Numbered from the stretch's first letter, positions 45,005-56,493 are shown. The stretch: DNA of 64,000 nt from Macrothele yani (GCA_039090855.1 CM077002.1:83270194-83334193); one strand, 5' to 3'. Numbers and translations: made by a program. Notes: a model not told the origin generated them from the sequence alone.

Positions 45005-45388
45005 TCCTTCCGTTACCGTAATAAATTACAATTTTTGTAGCAATGTATAAGAGAATTTTTACAAACTGGATTTGAAAATATAAACTAAAGGGATACGCAA
45101 TGGTACTTATTTTTTGCGGATTTTTTTTCATTTCTGGTTTAGCTGAATTTCAGAGTAGAAGAGCGAAATGTGGTATGTCATGTCCCAAAAATGTCCTTCC
45201 GTTACCATGTTTTCAATATGGTTATCAAATGAAGCTGTTAATTTTTTTTTTTTTCAGATTTTGTATTTTTCGTTAGCCTTCACAACAAGGATAAAAGTCC
45301 ACCCTTCAGATTTCAGAATAACCATTAATTTTACCAAGCAGAGCTTAAAACATATCTGTTTTGTTGTACAAAGTGTCCTTCCATTACC
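45005..45388 (+). repeat. Right trio of GTCCTTCCGTTACC motifs
   Basis: GTCCTTCCGTTACC at 45005-45018 and 45193-45206, and GTCCTTCCATTACC at 45375-45388, all on the plus strand. They begin 90 bases after the end of transposase-like copy 2 and are spaced by 188 and 182 bases. Confidence 0.8.
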
Positions 45389-46616
45389 GCCGGAATCCAC
45401 CCAGTATAACTCGGCACTGCAAAGCGCCACGACATCGAAATTGGTCTCAAACGAAAGCTAACGTCGAGATCTGTCTATTTAAAACACTAGAAGTGAAATT
45501 AAATAGTGTTGGTTGTGAAACTTTAGATCGCAGTTGCAAAAATTTTAAAAATTTCACAATGTCGGCATATACCCGTCGAAAAGCCAAGCAGAAATACATC
45601 GAATGTAGTCTACGCGTAAGAGCAACTCGTCAGCTTTCAATAAACACAGCAAGTCCGCGGCAGAATGCTTGAGAAGGTATCGGGAGCGAAAGAAAATTAA
45701 ATTGCTGCGGTGCAGCACGCGAGCTCGGCGGCATCAACGCACGAGCCCATTGACGTGGGGCATCAGCAATGAACCTCATAAAAACCAGTAATTGGGCATG
45801 TCTGAATAGTGACACTTTAAAAGACTTAAATGATTACATGCAATTTGGCACTTCAGTTGAAGATTTTGATCCTCAAAATGCTATTCAATTGTGGTGGGCA
45901 GATACCTTTGATGGGAAGATCAGACACAGTACATATCAGTGGTAAACTGTATCAACATTATTATTAGTGCCACTTTATGTATATATATCCTAGCTTTTGT
46001 TCCTTTGTTTTAATTATTATTAAAAGGAATCAGACATCTAAATTCAATGGCCTCTCAAAAATAAATTATGTATGTGAAAATTAAGATAGTAAGAGTAATG
46101 ATATTACAGCACTGAAAATAAATTATAAAAAAATCAATCATTTTGGAACAAAAGCATAAGAATATTTGCAGTCAATCTAATGATCCTATGCAGTAACTGC
46201 TTTTCATCTGTTTTATGAAGTTAATGGGGAGGTGTCTCTCATTAGAAAGAAAAAACAAACAAACATGCACCCATTTAATGTAGAGAAGTTTAATTTCGTA
46301 ACTAGAAGTTACTGAATTATTATTATTTTTTAAATTTTTTATGGCCAGTAGATTTTGTCATTTGGCTAGTAAAATTTTATTCTACTAGCCAAAATTTCAG
46401 CAGTTTCACAAGGGCTGGTATGCAGACTGTTTTACTGACTATTTTGTTAACATTCATTGGTTTTAAGTTTTAAAGCAAAAAAAGGGGTTTTCACGCATTT
46501 TCAATGTTAGTTCCCGCTTCCAGAAGTAAAGCTATAACTGATGAAAAAGTCCAACTGTTTTATTTCATAACCATTTCAGATATTTGATTATATAAACTTT
46601 TTCAAATTACATTCTG
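45389..46616. other. No assignable gene; short basic coding remnant near 45556-45790
   Basis: A Met at 45559 opens SAYTRRKAKQKYIE. After a shift another frame reads KSAAECLRRYRERKKIKLLR, resembling the basic N-terminal leader of copy 2 (RYRER-type, Lys/Arg-rich). This patch is CpG-rich like 41040-41400. It may be the head of a further element of the same kind. A hairpin with 11-bp arms (TTTGGCTAGTA) lies at 46361-46393. Confidence 0.45.
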
Positions 46617-47790
46617 TCATCATCATCGTCAACCATTATCAATCCACTGCTGGACAAAGGTCTCCCAAAGTTTCTTCCACAACGGTCTGTCTTGTTACTC
46701 CTGCATACTTCTGAATTTCATCCACCCTCCTCACATGTGGTCTTCTTCTGGGTCTTTTTCTGTTCCTTGGAATCCAGTCTAAAATTTCAGCTGTCCATTG
46801 ATGTCTAAAAATTTCAGCTGTCCACTATTTATTTTCACCAGAAGGTCTGTCCTTCTGGCAATACGTCCTGCCCATTGCCATTTCAGGGATTTTACTCTGA
46901 ACATGATGTCTTCCACTCTTGTCATTTTTCTGATCCACGAGTTCCTCTTCTTATCTCTCCTGGTTACACCAAGCATGCACCTCTGCTTCTTTGAGTTGTC
47001 TGCAGCTTTTGTATGTCTCTTTTAGTTAAGGTCCACGTCTCTGCACCATACGCAAGCACTGGAAGGATGCATTGATCAAAGACCTTTCTTTTAAGATACA
47101 ATGGCATAATGCTCTTGAAAATTATACTGTTTCTTCCAAAAGCTCTCCAGGCAAGTTTTATATGCCAATTAATTTCTTCATCAATGTGATCCTCACTTGA
47201 TATCTGCTGTTCAAGATAAATGTAGGAATTGGTTATCTCCAGCTTTTCTCCATCAATGGATAAATCTTCATTTTTTGTAAAAGCATTGTACATCACTTTT
47301 GTCTTCTGAAAGTTTTTTTTAATCCCACTTCTTTACCCTTGTCAGCAAGTTCCTGGTTCATACTCTGCAGCTCTGATGGGGTAGTAGCAAAAATGGCTAC
47401 GTCATCAGCAAAATGAAGGTGAGTTAGATAATCTCCATTAATCTTTATCCCTTTGTTTTCCCAGTTCAGTGATAGAAAGACATTTTCTAATGTAGCATTA
47501 AAGAGTTAGGGAGATATAGTGTCACCTTGTCTCACTCCCTTTCAAATTTTTATGGGTGCTGTATTCTCAAATAGCCGAATCTTTGCACTTGCATTTTCAT
47601 AGATGTTATTAATAATATTAATGTACGCATCTTCAATACCGCAGGATTTCAAAGCCATTGTAACTGCTGACGGTTTCACCGAATCAAAGGTCTTTTCATA
47701 ATCGATAAAAGCCATGCATAATGGAAGTTCATATTCCCTCGCTCTTTCAATTAGTTCTCTCAGTATCAGGGTCATGTAACCCACCATCTC
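46617..47790 (-). pseudogene. RTE-type LINE, reverse transcriptase 3' half
   Basis: Minus strand: LILRELIERAREYELPLCMA then FIDYEKTFDSV (RT motif A region), ALKSCGIEDAYINIINNIYE, then after a stop RQGDTISP-like text and HLHFADDVAIFATTPSELQS (catalytic FADD). Next come LEITNSYIYLEQQISSEDHI, LPVLAYGAETWTLTKRD and ILFRVKSLKWQWAGRIARRT-like text (47000-46850). The GAT-rich tail is at about 46617 (TCATCATCATCG). These are the RT and C-terminal parts of an RTE-clade LINE. The 5' half is cut off at 47790, where repeat family R begins. Several shifts are present. Confidence 0.88.
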
Positions 47791-48290
47791 AGATTTTGAT
47801 GAAATTTGGCATGGAGGCATACTTTACCAAGATATAGAAAATGACCAAATTTTAACTTCCTAAACCTCATAGTTTCTGCGATACAATGCTCTAAAGTTTC
47901 ACTAAACATCAATCTCGCACGTAAAGCGACAGAGTACCACTTTTCACAAAATGCTGCATAACTTAGTGCTATTTAGTTTAGAAGAAAGAACTTTTGTACC
48001 CTTATGCAAAAGAACTTCCAGAATAAGAAATAATTTTAAATTTCATTGAAAGCACTGAATAAATAAATGAAATATAGTGGTAAAGTAAAAATTTAAGAAA
48101 AAAACTTGCTATTCTATTTTAGGCTCTACAGCAAATAGCAGAAGTATGAGGGAGCTCTTTTTTAATGTACATTGGTCTTTGACATATATTGTCACATAAC
48201 AAGAAAAAAAAATAGTGGCTTTCAGTTGCTTTTGGAGATATGTGCAAGTATCTGAAATGCGTGTGGGGTTCCACTTCGTCAATTCAACCA
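47775..48290 (+). repeat. Repeat family R, third locus
   Basis: ACCCACCATCTCAGATTTTG, then TTAACTTCCTAAACCTCATA and ATACAATGCTCTAAAGTTTC, match 32090-32240 in the same orientation. It abuts the broken LINE directly. Confidence 0.72.
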
Positions 48291-48951
48291 CTTTTTTTTT
48301 TTTTATTACTTATAACTCATCTCTGACATTCAAGAAATTTCACAATGAGATATAATTAACAAGGACACAAAAATATAAAAAATTATGTTTTCTTACAACA
48401 TATAGTTTCAGAAATACCATATTAACAAATTTGATGAAATGGCTAGTTCAGCTGTACCCCACAAGTTAGGTGAGCATATGCAACAAACTGCTTAGTCATA
48501 CTCACCTATGGTACATAGATCTATTTTTTCATAATTAGTTTTGACTTGAAAAAAAGAAACACAAGCAAGTAGTTTCGCACTGTTCACAAATATTTACATT
48601 GATATTTTTAATATGCCATGATCAACTTTTGAGGATGGAGTCTTATAATTCAGTTTGACAGGTTTTCATGTCCAACTTGGAAAACACATATGTTCTACCA
48701 GAACTTGTTGTCATGGGAGCGTCAATTAAACATAAAATGTGTCCAAATGGAATATTGCACTCATCTTTAAATGAAGGCCAGTGAAAAACAACAGCCCTTT
48801 CCTCCGCAAATAAGTGGGTACGATCTATTTATAGATTCACTCTTCAAGAACGGGGGCGGCTGTTTGTTTTTCCACTTAAGTTGGTGCACAAAGTAACCAT
48901 ATCAGGAATGGACACCTGTGGCTTCAGATGGAACTGTGGCATTACAACTCG
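48291..48951. other. No gene seen
   Basis: AT-rich with a T run near 48292-48304. Confidence 0.5.
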
Positions 48952-48959
48952 TCTTCAGC

Positions 48960-50074
48960 CAGTGGCGTAGGAACGGGGCAATGTACCCCCAAATTTTGGA
49001 GAGGGGTACATTAATATCTACTGTACCCCACCCCCAGATATGAGCAAACACAAACCAATCATTCATAAAGAGTGAACTGTAAAATTTATATGCTACTTTT
49101 TTCAAAGAAATATCACGGGTCATCTGTTTTTTTTTTTAATATCCGAAGCTTGTAGTGGGAGGCTTTTCATCCACCAAAAACTGGCCAACCATCTGGGAAA
49201 CTCCAGCAAATTAGTTCTGTGGGGAAACGACGAGTGCGAGGTTTTTGTTAATAACTTCAAACAACATATGGTAGGGCTAGGGCTTGATAACATACTTGTG
49301 ATCAGTGTTTCTTTTCTCTTAAAATGCCATGCATCTTGATCAGGTCGTCCTTTCTGCACTTTTAAAAAAAAATTAATGCACAAGTGGACATTTCAGCACC
49401 CGCAGCCCCGGCACTAAAATTGTTTTCTGTCTTAAGATCTGTAGCAACACAACAAGTGCATTACGGATTTCACATATCACTCATAGAACTCCGATTCCTC
49501 GATATCTCCACCATCATTTAGCTTTGCACCAGACCAATGTGATTTTTACATCAATTGTCAGCCTATGTATCGTTCAAAGTTTTAAATATAGACTTCACAA
49601 TGCTTCAATGGTACTAACTTCGCGGGTAGAGCAGTATTTATCTTACTGCGGTTTTACTTTATTAACGTAAACAAAAATGATAAGAAATTTAATTCGTTCT
49701 TGTAAAGAGTTACATAACATTTCTTGAGAAATCCCTCTTTTCCAAACCCTGCTGACAGAAATTCATCCTAATGTTGACTTGTCCCTGCTCAATATTTTAA
49801 TGGGAAAAAAAATACAAACATTAAAAAGAGAGAACACGAAAAAAACCCTTCTCCATTCATTTTCTGATAAGAAATTAATAATAATATGATGATAATGTTC
49901 ATTCGGATGAATTCCTGATCAGTATACGTATTTTATAAAAACTCTAATATACTACCCCCCCCCCCCCCAAAAAAAAAAAAAATTCGGAGGGGGTCATCCA
50001 TAGATGGCTTAATTCTTGAGATGTACGGTTCATGAGCTTGTACCCCCTAAATCAAAAGCGTTCCTATGCCACTG
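48960..50074. mobile_element. hAT-like non-autonomous element with 8-bp duplication
   Basis: Left end CAGTGGCGTAGGAACGGGGC, right end read inward CAGTGGCATAGGAACGCTTT. TCTTCAGC stands exactly on both sides (48952-48959 and 50075-50082). An 8-bp duplication and CAGTG-type ends are the hallmark of hAT transposons. The inside is AT-rich, with a C run followed by an A run at 49956-49981 and TGTACCCC text near both ends. An 87-codon minus-strand frame at 49120-49383 does not look like a transposase. Confidence 0.9.
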
Positions 50075-50082
50075 TCTTCAGC

Positions 50083-50946
50083 AGCTCGTTTTTTAAAGTT
50101 TGGTTGCTCTGAAAATGGGCGATTTTCCATTGCTTAGGCACTTCTTGCTTATCATCAAATAAAATGGGCAAGCATTTTCCCTTTTGTTTACAAAAAGAAA
50201 TCAAAGGTAGAAAATCGGGACTTCACTTTCCGCGGCGCGCGCAGTCTTTCAATCCACGCAGAGTAGCGTTTCCTTTGCACGTCTGAAGTTGGCTTTAAAC
50301 AAAAAAAAAAAACTCTTGTCTGCCCCTTAATACAGTAAAATGTTACTAAGGAATGGGTAAACACAAGTTTTTCAGCGAAATAATATATCAAAAATCAGTA
50401 CGGTATTGTTCACTTTGCCGTGATAGTCATTTTTACTGGTCACGGAAAAGGCCGATCCCATCACGGGCGGAATAAGTACCGATTTTGAAATTTAATTTAG
50501 CTTTAAAAAAGCGGAAAAGAAAAAAACACTTTCCGTATTGATTGGTTTCGAAGAACAGGCGGTTAGAAATAACAAAAACTGCGCTTCACTAGAAAAAACT
50601 TAAAATACGAAATTGTTCTTTTGCACTATTTACTGAAGCTATTAAAAACGAGAAACATTTATAATCAGAAAAAATATAACATAAGAATATAACCAGAAAG
50701 TGAAAAGAAAGTGCATCTTGGGGTAAGAAAAATTCGAAATTTAGAAAACTACGGAACATTTTCATCCGAGCTAAAACAATCATTTTTAGGCGACGAACGG
50801 CATGAAAGATGCTCAAATTATATCGGACAAATGTCGCGACATTAAAAACATCCAATAAACAGTTCCAAAAATGTTTGATGAATGTTAGAATTTTGAAAAC
50901 ATGAAAATAAACTTTGAACAAATGATTGAATAACATTATTTCATAG
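50083..50946. other. No assignable gene
   Basis: A 163-codon minus-strand frame at 50589-51080 is Phe- and Leu-rich and looks like translated AT-rich DNA. It also crosses into the tandem repeat below. Confidence 0.45.
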
Positions 50947-51300
50947 ATTTTTTTTTGTTTCCGTTGTATATTTGATGTTTCCCGTATTCCGTAGCGATCG
51001 ACGATTTCCGTAGTGACTATGGTGAATTCGTAGCATTTGGAAGATCTGAGGTAGGCAAACAGGAAAAAATGACAAATCATTAAAATTCTACCAAAACAAC
51101 GTTTTCTAACCCCCCCCCCCCAACCAGATTTTTTATTTCCGTAGTATATTCGATGTTTCCCGTACTCCGCAGCGATCGACGATTTCCGTAGTGACTATGG
51201 GGAATTCGTAGTATTTGGTAGGTCTGTGGTGGGCAACAGGAAAAATAACAAATCATTAAAAATCTACCAAAACTGAACGTGTTCCGGGGAAAAAAAAAAA
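50947..51300 (+). repeat. ~178-bp tandem duplication
   Basis: GCGATCGACGATTTCCGTAG and TGACTATGG occur at about 50993 and 51170 with matching text before and after. The C run at 51110-51121 lies between the units. Confidence 0.88.
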
Positions 51301-52336
51301 AATGACACTGGGTTCGAAAACCGGACAGAATCTGATGGAATCAGGATACTCTGCAAGCGTTCTTATTTCGTCATGACTATTTTTTCAACACCTGTGAAGG
51401 TTTACCAATATTTTTAATGTAATATTTATTAGAACAACCCAGGAAATTACTGAATATTTTCTTTTAGTGGTCAGGAATCATTGCGAGCCTGTAAAATAAA
51501 GTGACCAGGTTGGAATCACATTTCTCCCAATCTCAGCTGTACCACAAAATGATTCTGCTATAAGATATGAAATTAATTTTTGAAAGCTATACAGCCAGTT
51601 TTCATTTTGACACCAAGAAGAACCTAACCAAAAATAAATGGAATGAAAAGAAAAATTTAGCAAAATGGAAGCAGCTTCAAAACATAATGTCTGAACATTT
51701 TTGACCATCAATAACTCACTAAAAACTGCTAGAGAAACTAAAAACAAGCAATTTTTAGTACATGAAGGTCATAGCACAAATTTTTGAAATACTCAATATT
51801 GCTGACTGTTATGCCAAGCAATGCAGAAGGTAAGAGAATGCAAGCATTATGGGCAATGCTCTTGATGACAAGACGAAGCTTATGCAAAGAATGACTTTAG
51901 AAAATACAGCAAATTAAATAAAGTAAGCAAAAGTAAGTACTCCTTGAAAAATTTGACCCATCCACTGCTATAAATTTATGGTGGAGAGATTGAGAGATTT
52001 TTTCGTGTGTGAACATAGCGAGAGACCAAATAAAAATGATCAAATTATCTTTCCAATAAAAACTGTCTTGAAAATTTGGTTGATGTGGTTGAAGAAATAT
52101 ATAACTTTTAAGATTATATTTATTCATTTAATTGCACTGGACAGACAGTGTGCCCTTGTAACTACTAAGCTAAAATTTAAATATGCCTAAATAAATGAAA
52201 GGTATTCAGTGCAGTGATAAAATGTGTATACAACACGAAATAGCCGTAACAAAAGTGGCAACTAGATTTTGTCCACCCACTGGTCAATGGCCACTCGAAA
52301 AAACCACCAATTTTAATCTTTAGTTTCTAGCACCAC
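51301..52336. other. No gene seen
   Basis: AT-rich, short frames only. Confidence 0.5.
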
Positions 52337-53320
52337 TTACCCCTTCATTCCTGGCATTTGCCTAGAATAGTTATCTTCATAAAATTCTATAATCTGTTTT
52401 ATGGCATCTTGTGGAAGTTTCTTACCATGGCTGGGTTCGGGAACTGATATAATGCCTTTATCTTTTGCTAATTTTCTTGCCTGATGTACTGTGTATTCTG
52501 AAACTTCAAGCTGTTGTGCTACTTTTTTCTGGACCATGATGGGAGAGCCATTGTTAATATCTGAATTGTTTTTATTTTTTTTTTTACAACTAACAGTAGG
52601 TATCTTTTCTTTCATTAAAGCAACAAGTTCATCCAAATCATGAGCTTTTAGTTTTAATTCATCTATGGAGTGTTCATCATCACTGTCCCTAGTAGAAGAC
52701 TGAGCTGTAAAGCCATACTCCAGAACACAAGATATTTTACTCTGCATAGCTAACTTTGCTTGAAGAAGTTTCTTTTTCCATATGCTGGTTTACTATGGGA
52801 TGGCAAGTAATGTAATTTTAACGGTGACAATTCTAAATCAGATAAACTTTCATTTACTTCTTCAGCAGCACATTCTTTAATAATAAAATCATCAGGGACC
52901 ATTTCACTATCATCAGTCTCATTTAAAACTTCATCTTCTAAGGTTGTCCTAATTTAGACGCTTTCCCATGACACTGAGGACATAATTTTTGACCTGGGCA
53001 TACACTGATGTTTTTAGATTGCAGCTGTTGGGTTATTTGTATACTGACTTGATGCAGGGACCTCTTCAACAGGTTTTTTAACATCATGGTCACCAAAAGG
53101 GTTGCAATAAGTTACTTGGTAGGTTTCATATTTCTTCAGATAATAACATTTGTGATGTAAACATACTGAGATTATATCTTTATGTGGAATATTAGGTCTT
53201 AAAGAAATAAGTTCCTTGTCAGCAACAGAAAATTCTTCACTACTGAGAAACAATTTTGTCTTCACATAACTTGATTTATTGCATTCTGTATCAGTAAGGG
53301 ATCCAACCTATACTGGTCCA
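52337..53320 (-). pseudogene. Transposase-like multidomain protein, copy 3 (N-terminal half)
   Basis: Minus strand: SVADKELISLRPNIPHKDII, SVCLHHKCYYLKKYETYQ then CNPF (Cys/His start, equal to LCFHHEYYYITKFEEQ in copy 1), VCPGQK-region text near 52990, an acidic linker, and LELSPLKLHYLPSHSK (equal to SPLKLHSVPQHR in copy 1). The 136-codon frame 52337-52747 carries AHDLDELVALMKEKIPTVSC, the helix-turn-helix-like KKVAQQLEVSEYTVHQARKL, then EPSHGKKLPQDAIKQIIEFY and NYSRQMPGMKG. It stops there, so the core and tail are missing. Closest to copy 1. Confidence 0.78.
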
Positions 53321-54192
53321 TTATCTTTTTCCATGATTGAGGTTGACAAACTTGTCCCAAAGTCAGATTAATACAGAGCAGCCAATACACAAAAAAGAAA
53401 ATATTCGAACCAATATATTTCACAGCAAAGTTTAAGAGACTTCTGGATAGCCTGCCCACAGTGAAATCAGCATGAGCATCTGAACCATTGTTTTCTTAAC
53501 TGGGAATGAGGGATTGAAACCTTATTTCTCTTTAGCTGGAGGGCATCCCTAGGAGAGTGAGGTGAGAAAAAATAAATATTTTTCATTCAACCCTTATCTC
53601 AGCACTTGGGGAGTTTTACGATGTCATAAAACTTACCCCATTTGAACTGGTGGTCAGCTGAGCACAGGATCTGGGATGAAGTCAAAACAAATGCTCATGA
53701 CCTTAGGAATCATGCTGTATCCTTTGCCCTATGCCACATTTTCTTTTAAAAAGTGCTCTATGACAAGTTGCAATTATTTCCTAGTGCCCATCCATTGCAA
53801 GCTTACTTTAGTGTATTATCCAGTCATAATGATAATTTGTTTGTATGCAACTTGTTCTTAGTACCAGCTATTTTTGTTGCTTTTTCCTAAGAGCCTTGGT
53901 TAGTTTTCTGTTAACTTCAGAGATGTCCACTTCTTCCGACGTTAGACCTTTTAGAGCAGAGAATCTGTTCCTCAGTTCCAATTTCAAGGTATTACAATGT
54001 TTTTTTAAGGTTGGTCACATCAATACACTTTGTTTGTTTTAAATTTATTCATAAAAATGCAAAAAAGATTATTATATATAGTTTACTATGTTACACTTTA
54101 CTTACAAAGAAATTAATAGTTACAACTTTCTACTTATACGATACAAAACTTCAATAAATGAGTGGTAGGCAATGCACATAACTAACAAACAA
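53321..54192. other. No gene seen
   Basis: AT-rich. The part next to copy 3 may be its leader. Confidence 0.45.
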
Positions 54193-54279
54193 GTTGAGTT
54201 ATGGTAATTGAGAACATGCTAAGTTACGTATAAAAACTATTATATGTAACTTAGCTTGTTCTCAACTACCATCAACTTA
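54193..54279. repeat. Hairpin with ~35-bp arms, flanked by a direct repeat
   Basis: GTTGAGTTATGGTAATTGAG with AACATGCTAAGTTAC pairs, with a few mismatches, to GTAACTTAGCTTGTTCTCAA and CTACCATCAAC. ACAAAACTTCAATA occurs on both sides (about 54145 and 54283). Confidence 0.8.
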
Positions 54280-54420
54280 ACAAAACTTCAATAGTTCATG
54301 TGAGAGACCACATGGGCCAAAGGCATGTGAAGCTTTGTGGATTGACATTTACAATACATGCAAAATAATATTTAAAATACACCTCTTCAAAATTCATGAT
54401 GAGAAAGTTGGGCATGTCAC

Positions 54421-54735
54421 TGCTAAAAAATCCAGAAACTCAGGACCACAATCAAGCCTATAATCTTGTTGAGCTGCCAGAGACATTTTCATCATGAACT
54501 ACTAAAAAATCCAGAAACTCAGGACCACAATCAAGCTTATATATAATCTTGTTGAGTGGCAGAGGCATTTTCATCATGAACTACTGAAAAATCCAGAAAC
54601 TCAGGACCACAATCAAGCCTATATATAATCTTGTTGAGCTGGCAGAGGCATTTTCATCATGAACTACTAAAAAATCCAGAAACTCAGGACCACAATCAAG
54701 CCTATATAATCTTGTTGAGAGGCATTTTCATCATA
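54421..54735 (+). repeat. Tandem repeat, 79-83-bp unit, four copies
   Basis: CCAGAAACTCAGGACCACAA begins at 54432, 54511, 54593 and 54676. Each unit also has AATCTTGTTGAG and GCATTTTCATCATGAACTAC. It lies immediately upstream of RTE coding sequence. Confidence 0.93.
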
Positions 54736-54789
54736 AACTCAGTTTTAAAGTTTAATGCCACACATGAAATAGAAATGGAAAGACCAGTG

Positions 54790-56230
54790 AAATCAGTTTT
54801 GTCATGTGTAACAAGAAATTTTTTGTCAAAGTCTACAGCATGATTAACAAGTTCAACACAGGAAGTGCTCATAGAATGGTGAGATATAAGGTGCATCTTA
54901 TCACAAAATTTGAACAACACAAGCTCATGAAGCAAACAAAAAGTATTGACATGACAAATCTTAAGAAACATCATGGAACATTCAAATTCAAACTAAGAAG
55001 CTTATAGTCTGCACTAGAAGAGAACAGAACAAGTGAAATATTCTGCACTGGAAGATCTAACAGAACTAAGGTTAACAGAAAACTGACCAGATCTCATATA
55101 GCTAAACAATGAAAAAAACAGGCATTATGAAAAGAAAAAACCAAGAAATATATAAGAACAGACAAAAAATACTGATGCAAAAATGGAGGGAAATGAACAT
55201 AAAGAAAATGTAACTTTGAAAGTGAAATATATAAAACCACATATAAGAGAACCAAAAAGCCTGAAGAAAACAAAGGGGTCATCTCAGCAAAACAGATTAT
55301 GCCACTCAGAGAAAGGAAGATGGCACTGTAACAAGAAATAGAAGCAAAATTTTGAGGTGAGACAGTTTTGAACAGAACTATATGGAAGGAATGATACATC
55401 CACTACAGACATAATGAAATACACAGGCACTAGTTTCTCCAGTCCTTACAGCAAAAGTGCCCACATAATGTGAAATGGAAAAGAGCTACAGGGCAAGATC
55501 AAAATACCATAGACACTGTACAAACTAGTGAAAAAATATAAACTATATTTTTCCATGTTTTCACTTGATACCTTTTGCTAATGATCCTGCTACATAAAGA
55601 GACCTCAAGGATCTCAGGAACTACATGCAGACGCATCAGCCTCCTGACAGGTTTTTCACAAAACTCATTGCTTGAAGGAAACATTGGACATGACACAACC
55701 CAGTGAACAAACTGGATTTAGAAGCAGCTACAGCACTGTAGCTTATATAACCATGTACTGAAATGATTAATTAAAAAGTGAAAATATACAAACTCCCATG
55801 ATACATGGCTTTTATTTATTACGCAAGGCTTTTGATTCTGTGAAACAATCAGTGGTGACAACATCTTTTAAATCCTGTGATATTGAAGAACCTTACATTA
55901 GTATTAACGACTGTGAAAATGCAAGAGAAAAGTTTCCACTTTTTGAGCATACAGCACATATAAAAATTAGAAAGGGAGTGAGACAAGGAGATACTCATAT
56001 CTCCCAAGTTCTTCAATGCCACACTACAGGATGCTTTTCAATGGCTGGAGTGGGAAGACGTGGAGATAAAAATTAATGGAGATTATTTAACCCATCTTCA
56101 CTTTGCTGACGACAGTTGCTTTTGGAAGTACCTCCTAAAAGCTGCAGAGTATGATCCATAAACTCACTGACAAGAGTAAAGAAATGGGATTAAAACTGAA
56201 CTTACTGAAAGCAAAAGTGATGTACAAGGT
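54790..56230 (+). pseudogene. RTE-type LINE, decayed endonuclease end and RT
   Basis: MCNKKFFVKVYSMINKFNTG then SAHRMVRYKVHLITKFEQHK at 54804-54930 is the end of the RTE endonuclease domain (SDHR motif as SAHR). Further on, RKAFDSVKQSVVTTSFKSCD with IEEPYISI and IRKGVRQGD (55825-56000), then GDYLTHLHFADDSCF-type text near 56080-56120, are reverse transcriptase blocks. Same family as 46617-47790 but on the opposite strand. Frames change repeatedly, so it is not functional. Confidence 0.84.
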
Positions 56231-56493
56231 AGATTCAAAAAGTTCCCCGAATTTTCCCCAGCTGTGGGAATGAAGAATTGCAAAGGGAATTTTTTGGTTT
56301 TAGAGGTTGGCAGCACCCATGACGTTATCTGATGGCAAGTGGCACCATCCCATTTCCAATCTGTGTAGTGCACCAATAATTTAAACCACTAGAAGACACA
56401 ACAGAAAAGTCTTTGATGTTCTGATACAAAATCTATCCGCACAAAGTATCCTTCTTCTTCTTTACACCAATATTATGTCAATAAAACATGGGG
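56231..56493. other. No gene seen
   Basis: Short spacer between LINE and SINE. Confidence 0.5.

Noticed and set aside
50589..51080. 163-codon Phe/Leu-rich frame as a membrane protein
   Set aside because: Composition follows AT-rich DNA, it overlaps a tandem repeat, and no conserved motif is visible.
54421..54735. CRISPR-like array
   Set aside because: The whole 79-83-bp unit repeats; there is no repeat/spacer alternation.
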